This document shows, piece after piece, positions 62,229 through 64,000 of a stretch of 64,000 nt of DNA. Position 1 is the stretch's first letter; each line of letters begins with the position of its first letter. The translations under genes and the position numbers were made by a program. Location: the NCBI GenBank assembly GCA_902589315.1, contig CACISK010000001.1, positions 1 through 64,000 of the forward strand, given 5' to 3'. This DNA comes from an uncultured Pelagibacteraceae bacterium (lineage in GTDB: Bacteria; Pseudomonadota; Alphaproteobacteria; Pelagibacterales; Pelagibacteraceae). The notes beneath the pieces are model-generated. The model was not told the origin of the DNA and did no database searches. It saw nothing but the letters and a program-made list of their open reading frames with translations.

Positions 62229-64000
62229 TTAATAAAATATTCATTAATCGATTTTTAATAAATATTACTTTTTTTATTGACTTATTGTTTAAATATTTTT
62301 CCATTATTTTATCTTTTTTAACAATTTCTAAAAGATCACTTTCTAAAATATCTTTTTTTAATTTTAAAATATGGCGTTTTTTGCCATTTATTTGTATTAC
62401 AAAATTTTCCTCTTCTTTTTCTAAAGAAGTTCTATCAAACTTTGGCCATTTAATATCTTCGTAAATTTTTAAATCAGAAAGACACTCATTTGTGAAATGA
62501 GGTAAAACTGGTGAGAAACAGATTAAAATTTTTTTATAGCTGTCTTTTAAATTAATTATATTTTTCTTGTTTTTTATATAGTTTATTAGATAATTATATG
62601 CTTCATACATATTTGCTATTATTACATTGTAATTAAACTTATCTAAATTATTTGTTATATTAGATATTGTCTGATTAATAAATCCATCAAAAGATTTATC
62701 TTTAAATTCGGGTTTTTCATTTAAAATTTTATACTTTATTTCATTATGTAATATCCACAATTTTTGTAAAAATTTATATGATGATATCATTCCTTGTTCC
62801 GACCACTGAACATCTTTCTCAGGTGGACTGTCAGATAGTATAAATAGTCTTACAGAGTCTGCTCCATAATTTTGGATAATCAACTCTGGGTCGACAACAT
62901 TTTTTTTTGATTTTGACATAGACTCAGATGGTCCTACTTTTACAATTTTATCTGGCTTATCTTTTTGCACATATTTATTATTTTTTTTTTCTACTTGATC
63001 TGGACTTAACCAATTATTATTTTCATCCTTGTAGGTTTCATGACAGACCATCCCTTGAGTAAACAAACTTTGAAATGGTTCTGTAATATTGAAATTATTA
63101 TTCTTATAGTCTATCGCTTTCATAAAGAAACGAGAGTATAAAAGATGTAAAATAGCATGTTCTACTCCACCAATATACTGATCCACTGGCATCCAATAAT
63201 CTATATCTTCTTTATTAAATCCATAAGAATTTTCTTTAGGTGAGCAGAATCTTAAATAGTACCATGATGAGCAAACGAAAGTATCTAATGTATCAGTTTC
63301 ACGAATTAATTTTTTGCCTTCAATCTCAATTTCTCTCCAACTTTTTTCACTATCCAATGGGTTACCCTTTACATTTAGATTTATATTTTCTGGAAGTTTG
63401 ACAGGAAGCATAGATTTAGGTATAGGATGAACATTTCCTTCGCTATCGTATGCTACTGGTATGGGGCATCCCCAATATCTTTGACGAGATACACCCCAAT
63501 CTTTAAGTCTATAATTTACCTGTTTTTTCCCGATATTCTGTTTCTCTAGATAATTTATTGTTTCTAAAACTGAATTTTTTGGTGCTTCTAAACCATTTAA
63601 AAAGTTTGAATTAATAATAATGCCAGGTCCTGGATAAGCTTCATTTGTTACCTTGTAATTTTCATTTTCATCGTGAGGTCTGACAACAGTGTTAATCTCT
63701 AAATCATATTTTTTTGCGAAATCAAAATCTCTTTGATCATGAGCTGGACAACCAAACACAGCTCCAAATCCATAATCCATTAACACGAAGTTTGCAAAGT
63801 AAACTGGCACTTTTTGAGAAGGATTGATTGGATTTATTGCCTCCAAATTTGTTTTAAACCCAATCTTTTCGCCGACAGCTATTGCTTCTTCAGTTGTTCC
63901 GGTTTTAGAACATTCCTGCTTAAATTTAATAAAATTGGGATCTTCACTATAAAACTTCGATATTTCATGATCTACTGAGACAGCTAAGAATGAAAAACCA
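62221..64000 (-). CDS. leuS: Leucyl-tRNA synthetase, N-terminal part outside window
   Basis: The frame is open to base 64000, so the start and the HIGH motif are outside; 593 residues are visible. The CP1 editing domain shows [17 protein letters not shown] and [25 protein letters not shown], followed by the zinc-free [25 protein letters not shown], and the signature [11 protein letters not shown] (KMSKS). The C-terminal domain with [14 protein letters not shown] is complete. It attaches Leu to tRNA-Leu. Confidence 0.97.
   Translation of the reverse strand, partial: GFSFLAVSVDHEISKFYSEDPNFIKFKQECSKTGTTEEAIAVGEKIGFKTNLEAINPINPSQKVPVYFANFVLMDYGFGAVFGCPAHDQRDFDFAKKYDLEINTVVRPHDENENYKVTNEAYPGPGIIINSNFLNGLEAPKNSVLETINYLEKQNIGKKQVNYRLKDWGVSRQRYWGCPIPVAYDSEGNVHPIPKSMLPVKLPENINLNVKGNPLDSEKSWREIEIEGKKLIRETDTLDTFVCSSWYYLRFCSPKENSYGFNKEDIDYWMPVDQYIGGVEHAILHLLYSRFFMKAIDYKNNNFNITEPFQSLFTQGMVCHETYKDENNNWLSPDQVEKKNNKYVQKDKPDKIVKVGPSESMSKSKKNVVDPELIIQNYGADSVRLFILSDSPPEKDVQWSEQGMISSYKFLQKLWILHNEIKYKILNEKPEFKDKSFDGFINQTISNITNNLDKFNYNVIIANMYEAYNYLINYIKNKKNIINLKDSYKKILICFSPVLPHFTNECLSDLKIYEDIKWPKFDRTSLEKEEENFVIQINGKKRHILKLKKDILESDLLEIVKKDKIMEKYLNNKSIKKVIFIKNRLMNILLNE

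Noticed and set aside
1..64000. CRISPR arrays, insertion sequences, prophage or integrase genes
   Set aside because: No spaced direct repeats, transposase or integrase motifs, or att-like repeats beside the tRNA were seen.

Overview
This is a very AT-rich, densely packed piece of chromosome. Genes abut or overlap by 1-26 bases, opposing genes run into each other's stop codons, and only one gap exceeds 300 bases. The gene content and order point to an alphaproteobacterium: the hslU-hslV-hisB-hisH-hisA-hisF-hisE block, maf-aroE-coaE-dnaQ-secB, and hemE-hemH-hemJ-rho-mnmE-mnmG-rsmG-parA-parB-holA-lptE-leuS. With the low GC and extreme compaction, the best match is a marine SAR11 (Pelagibacterales) bacterium. 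That assignment is inference from style and synteny, because no search was possible.

Layout. 1-7.1 kb: an accessory, light-related neighbourhood. It holds the end of a photolyase/cryptochrome-type protein, a small gene broken by an in-frame stop, a secreted acidic beta-helix protein with seven 27-residue repeats, a DUF2256 zinc-ribbon peptide coupled to a photolyase-related (FeS-BCP-type) protein, a divergent SDR lacking the catalytic tyrosine, a PQQ-type sugar dehydrogenase and an NAPE-PLD-like hydrolase. 7.1-10.9 kb: tesA and a divergent ABC ATPase/permease pair whose start codon overlaps that of tesA. 10.9-15.9 kb: folD, yggT, mscS, hemD, hemC and divergent tsaD. 15.9-19.7 kb: a GT-C membrane glycosyltransferase and a TPR-OGT (GT41) protein. 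19.7-25.4 kb: an EVE protein, acs, an unrecognised protein, and a DUF4212/sodium:solute symporter pair that together with acs suggests uptake and activation of acetate or a related acid. 25.4-35.3 kb: rpe, a heparinase II/III-like protein, purH, phhB, tRNA-Gly, a Lon-N protein, a UbiH-family monooxygenase, ftsK, lolA, a GNAT and a HIT protein.

35.4-39.8 kb carries three tandem type IV pilin-like genes and a complete TRAP transporter (dctPQM). 39.8-46.0 kb is the his/hsl block, with two tiny unlisted genes (a 47-residue membrane peptide beside hisE and a 43-residue lipoprotein between hisH and hisA), followed by Smr and Tim44-like genes. 46.0-51.1 kb is fxsA, secB, dnaQ, coaE, an SDR, aroE, maf and ppsR.

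51.1-51.3 kb looks like the chromosomal replication origin: an AT-rich gap beside hemE with one perfect and two near-perfect DnaA boxes. About 7 kb further on, two parS centromere sites (one perfect, one with a single mismatch) lie inside the end of mnmG and the start of rsmG, directly upstream of parA-parB. The right half of the window is therefore the origin/segregation region, with haem synthesis, tRNA modification, transcription termination and replication genes packed around it. The window ends inside leuS.
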